60,856 nt of DNA from Krasilnikovozyma curviuscula (lineage: Eukaryota; Basidiomycota; Tremellomycetes; Cystofilobasidiales; Mrakiaceae): NCBI GenBank assembly GCA_014825775.1, contig MVAQ01000121.1, positions 1 to 60,856 of the forward strand, given 5' to 3'. The stretch's first letter is position 1. Each line of letters begins with the position of its first letter. The translations under genes and the position numbers were made by a program. Shown here piece after piece: positions 57,930 through 60,856 of this stretch. Under the pieces are notes generated by a model that saw only the letters and a list, made by a program, of their open reading frames with translations, searched no databases and was not told where the DNA came from.

Positions 57930-58950
57930 GGCGACCAGCCGTCTCTGGGAGTAGATGAAAAGAGAAGTGGAATGTTGGCTGGAAATGACACAGACAATGG
58001 TATAGTTTAGTTTCTCGTCCGCGTTCCCGGTTACTGTAAAAGGGGGATTACAGCTGTTGATCTCGGATAGCAATGTGAGATGTGACGGTCGTTGCTTGTG
58101 TATTTGGCTAAATGCTAAGTAAGGAAGGTGCAGACTTCCTAACTTCGTGCTTGTACCGAAACTATAGCTCAAGGAACAACGTGAGCCAGAAATTTCGGTT
58201 TTTGCCACTCCTTCAGCTCAAAACCAGACTCGAGCTATGAAGCTACAGAAGCTAGCCTAAATCAGTTTGCAACGCAGATGGAGCTATGGCCTGATGTTGG
58301 AACGCATGTGAGCGAAAATACTTTCAACGCTCCTCCACTGTGGCGAACCTCGAAAGCATTGGTGTCTTCGAATCGGTCGAGCAGAAGAACCACGTCCAAG
58401 CTAGGAAATGAACAGAGATGCAGAAATTCGCAGTAACCTACCTCATTCTCTGACTCAGGTACATATGAACGAGCACGACAGAAGCTTCTCTGAGGGTCGC
58501 TCGCCTTGTCGCCGCAAGCCAAGACACCGATGGAACAGACCAAGTCAACAGTGTCTTGCCTTACCGTTGTCACCCGTTCCGTTGCCAATGAAATTACAAC
58601 TCTAAGATATATGTGTTATGATCATTCAAGTCGCAGATGATGCCGCCGTTCAAAGTCATCTTTGAACATGGACTTAGAACTCACAGCTGCAGCGCTACCT
58701 CCTCTGTATTTAGCGTCGGCAGTAATTAATACCGTACCAAATCAGCCAAGCAACAATTTATCATCACATGTTGCCTACCCATCACTCACACAACGACTTC
58801 CTTTAACTTTTTGCAAATCTTAAAACAAATTGAACATTAGGTTTTCCTCTTCAATGTTTATCGTCGGGGAGCCTTGATTTCCCTCAGAGGCTCTTCATCG
58901 ACCACATCCCTTTCACCAGTTTATTTTTAAAGAAAGACCATTTCACCGTA
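57930..58950. other. Intergenic region, no gene called
   Basis: About 1 kb between the HNH gene (minus) and the secreted-protein gene (plus). A minus frame at 58262-58588 is open but has no ATG at its beginning and no family features. The final 120 bp are pyrimidine-rich, like a promoter. Confidence 0.4.
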
Positions 58951-60488
58951 ATGAGTCACAGAATCTTCCTCTGTACCTTCCTGTTGTTTTGTTCTCTTGC
59001 CTGGTGTCAGACATGCCCAACTGGTGAGCCCCACTTGAAAATCCTGTTTCTTTACTCATCTCTCTCTGGAGTCGTTGTTCTCTTGACTCACCTAAGACCA
59101 AAATCCTCATCTGCTTGTACTAATCATCAGAGGAGAGGGCTGAGTATGGTAAAGTCTCTGTCTTAGGTTCCTTCCACTTTCAATGATATTTTCTCACTGC
59201 ACATTCTGGTTCTTATGTTTATCCATTCCTCATTCTGGGCCTCTCCTTTTGCTCCAATCATAGCCTATACCATCGGTTGCCCAACTCCAGATCCACAATC
59301 CGGCTCCCCCTTTCAAACTTTTCAAAATGTTGACGTCCTCCAGATAGTCTATGATAGTCCACCGACTACAGTCGAAGTCTCATGCATGTATGTATCTTAT
59401 TTGCTGGCCAATTGATTCCATGGCTTCAGTGTGACTTGAGGAGCAGACGGTGTGGCTGATTTTGTTTTGTTTACATTTTTTTCTCCACAGCTATGCAGGT
59501 CCATCAGACAGCTTTATTGAGTGTTCATACACCATCAATGGGAATGATGTAAGTAGAGAGATTATATCCCTTCGACATTGCTCTGATATTTCTACAGACA
59601 CTGAATTACTCCGTTCATATTGCCTTTCGTCTCCGTGTTAACAACCGGAAAGCCGATAACCGTAACTCTCTTCGACGGAAGCTCAGGAACGACAGTGTCG
59701 CAATGTCCGACGTATGCGCAAGCTAACAAACCTGCCTGCGCCCAAGCCAGTACGGGAAGCTGCTTCAAACGTCGAAGCACCATTGAAGGTCTAGTGAACC
59801 AAAATTTGGAACCTGCACGACCAATCGCTGGCAGTATCGGGGGGAAACAGAAGTTGGTAAAAAGAGGTAAGTCTTGTTTTTGTGACTCAGGAACACGTTT
59901 TCACCTGAGTATATTCTCATCTATCACTGTTCATGCGGCCATATTGACCTTCAATTTGCAAAGCAACAACAACGTTCGCGTGTCCATTGACACTTTCTAA
60001 TGGTGGAGCACTAAATTTTGTACGGTGGTACAATGGGGTGACATACGGTATCGATCACAACGTTCTGGAGTGTTATTACGATGAGGGAAGCCAATGCAAT
60101 TACTCTTCTGATGTTAGTAACCCTAGTTTTTCTCCTCTGCTCCTCTCACGTGTTCAGTGCGTCTAAGACTGAAATGACTGTCGTTCACTTCAAACGGTGG
60201 AATTCAAACAAATTGTAAGGCTTCTTCGTTCCCTCTATATGACGGCACCAACCCATCTTTTGTTTCCAAACCCCCATCTTGTAAATCCAAAGCATGTGGT
60301 GTTGTTATCATGAAAAGGTCTACCATTTATGAAGTGATCAAAGAACGACAGTTTACTTATACTGGAAGGACTAATAGGAACAAGAGGAAAAGGAAGGTGG
60401 AGATTGAGAAGTCAGATGAGTTACAAAGCAGATTGAAATTGATGAAGTCAAGCAGGAGGAATTCAGGAAAGAAGTTGAGGCAGATTTA
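58951..60488 (+). CDS. Secreted cysteine-containing protein with two similar modules; frame uncertain
   Basis: The ATG at 58951 gives MSHRIFLCTFLLFCSLAWCQ then TCPT, a clear signal peptide. Two introns join AYTIGCPTPDPQSGSPFQTF, VEVSC|IYAGPSDSFIECSYTI and NGND. A later frame reads GKPITVTLFDGSSGTTVSQC, a cysteine cluster and KRRSTIEGLV, then GGKQKLVKR. After a further intron a second module follows: TTTFACPLTLSNGGALNFVR, ECYYDEGSQCNYSSD, then FPLYDGTNPSFVSKPPSCKS, KACGVVIMKRSTIYEV and a very basic tail to TAG 60486-60488. Each module pairs a C...EC motif, an LFDG/LYDG strand and a KR(R)STI end. Between NGND and LFDG the frame does not connect by any clean splice in module 1, and the same spot is troubled in module 2. 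The gene may be decayed or contain an unseen intron. Confidence 0.45.
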
Positions 60489-60856
60489 GGTTAGGTTTTA
60501 AAAGTATGTATAGGATAAAGACCAGAGTCGCCCGCAAGTAAAGTAAACAACGCTAGATTATCGCTAAAGTCTAAGTATGCGCGCAAGTACAACGTAAATA
60601 TACTAAAGTGTGGGGATGAAAACCCCTCCCTGTGGTTAGGTTAGGGTTTAAGAAGTATATAATGCCCTGTGACGACCGAAGTCGCCCGCAAGTAAAGTAA
60701 ACAACGCTAGATTATCGCTAAAGTCTAAATATGCGCGCAAGTACAACGTAAATATACTAAAGTGTGAGGATGAAAGTTAGGTTAGGTTTTAAGATTATGT
60801 ATCCTGTGACGACCGAAGTCGCCCACAAATAAGTAAACAAAGCTAAGTATGGCTAT
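60486..60856 (+). repeat. Tandem repeat array, units of about 141-150 bp starting TTAGGTTAGG
   Basis: Three unit starts are seen at 60486, 60636 and 60777, each TTAGGTTAGG(G)TTTTAA. Shared internal blocks: GTCGCCCGCAAGTAAAGTAA, ACAACGCTAGATTATCGCTA, TATGCGCGCAAGTACAACGT and AAATATACTAAAGTGTG. Unit 1 carries an extra segment near AACCCCTCCCTGTGG; the third unit runs past the window edge in a shortened form. The first unit overlaps the stop codon of the preceding gene. Confidence 0.85.

Noticed and set aside
58262..58588. Minus-strand open frame of about 108 codons upstream of the HNH gene
   Set aside because: No ATG at its beginning, no family features, and no clear splice join to the HNH gene.
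1..60856. CRISPR arrays, bacterial operons, rRNA genes or intact transposons
   Set aside because: None seen: genes are spliced eukaryotic ones, and the only array (60.5-60.9 kb) has units of about 145 bp without spacers. No transposase or reverse transcriptase frame was found.

Overview
The window is nuclear DNA of a basidiomycete fungus, most likely a tremellomycete (Cryptococcus/Kwoniella-like). The evidence is genes broken by many 50-100 nt GT-AG introns, short intergenic spaces, a trifunctional TRP1, DOT1, MLH3, PUF6, COQ10, RPL11, an EGCrP-type GH5 glycosidase, fungal Zn2Cys6 regulators and fungal HNH_2 nucleases. The genus is inferred from overall gene character, not from a marker.

Left and middle part (1-39.6 kb), mostly core genes: the 3' end of an unknown gene; a SYLF/Ysc84-like protein (-); a quinate-permease-type MFS transporter (-); about 2.4 kb with no convincing gene; MLH3 (+); RPL11 (+); PUF6 (+); COQ10 (-); DOT1 (-); a GH5 endoglycoceramidase-related protein (+) with a short last exon; an OPA3-like mitochondrial protein (-); TRP1 (-), divergent from a RED/IK splicing factor (+); a DUF4139 protein (-); and a PhoD-like phosphatase (-).

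Right part (40-60.9 kb), accessory in character: two neighbouring WD40-repeat proteins that both start with a signal peptide (-,-), with a 17-bp-arm inverted repeat between them; then a Zn2Cys6 transcription factor (-), an FAD-dependent fumarate-reductase/ketosteroid-dehydrogenase-like oxidoreductase (-) and a divergently transcribed dehydroshikimate-dehydratase-like TIM-barrel enzyme (+). This looks like a small catabolic gene cluster. Directly after it lies a decayed 5' copy of the MFS transporter whose intact version sits at 3.0-5.5 kb; the first intron is kept, so the copy was made from DNA. Next come a DUF2235 alpha/beta-hydrolase (+), an HNH_2 nuclease (-), a secreted two-module cysteine-containing protein with a frame conflict, and a tandem repeat of about 141-150 bp units beginning TTAGGTTAGG. 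A diverged single copy of that repeat lies 30 bp behind the DUF2235 gene.

Exon borders were read by eye from splice signals and frame. Where only the overall span is firm, the entry says so.
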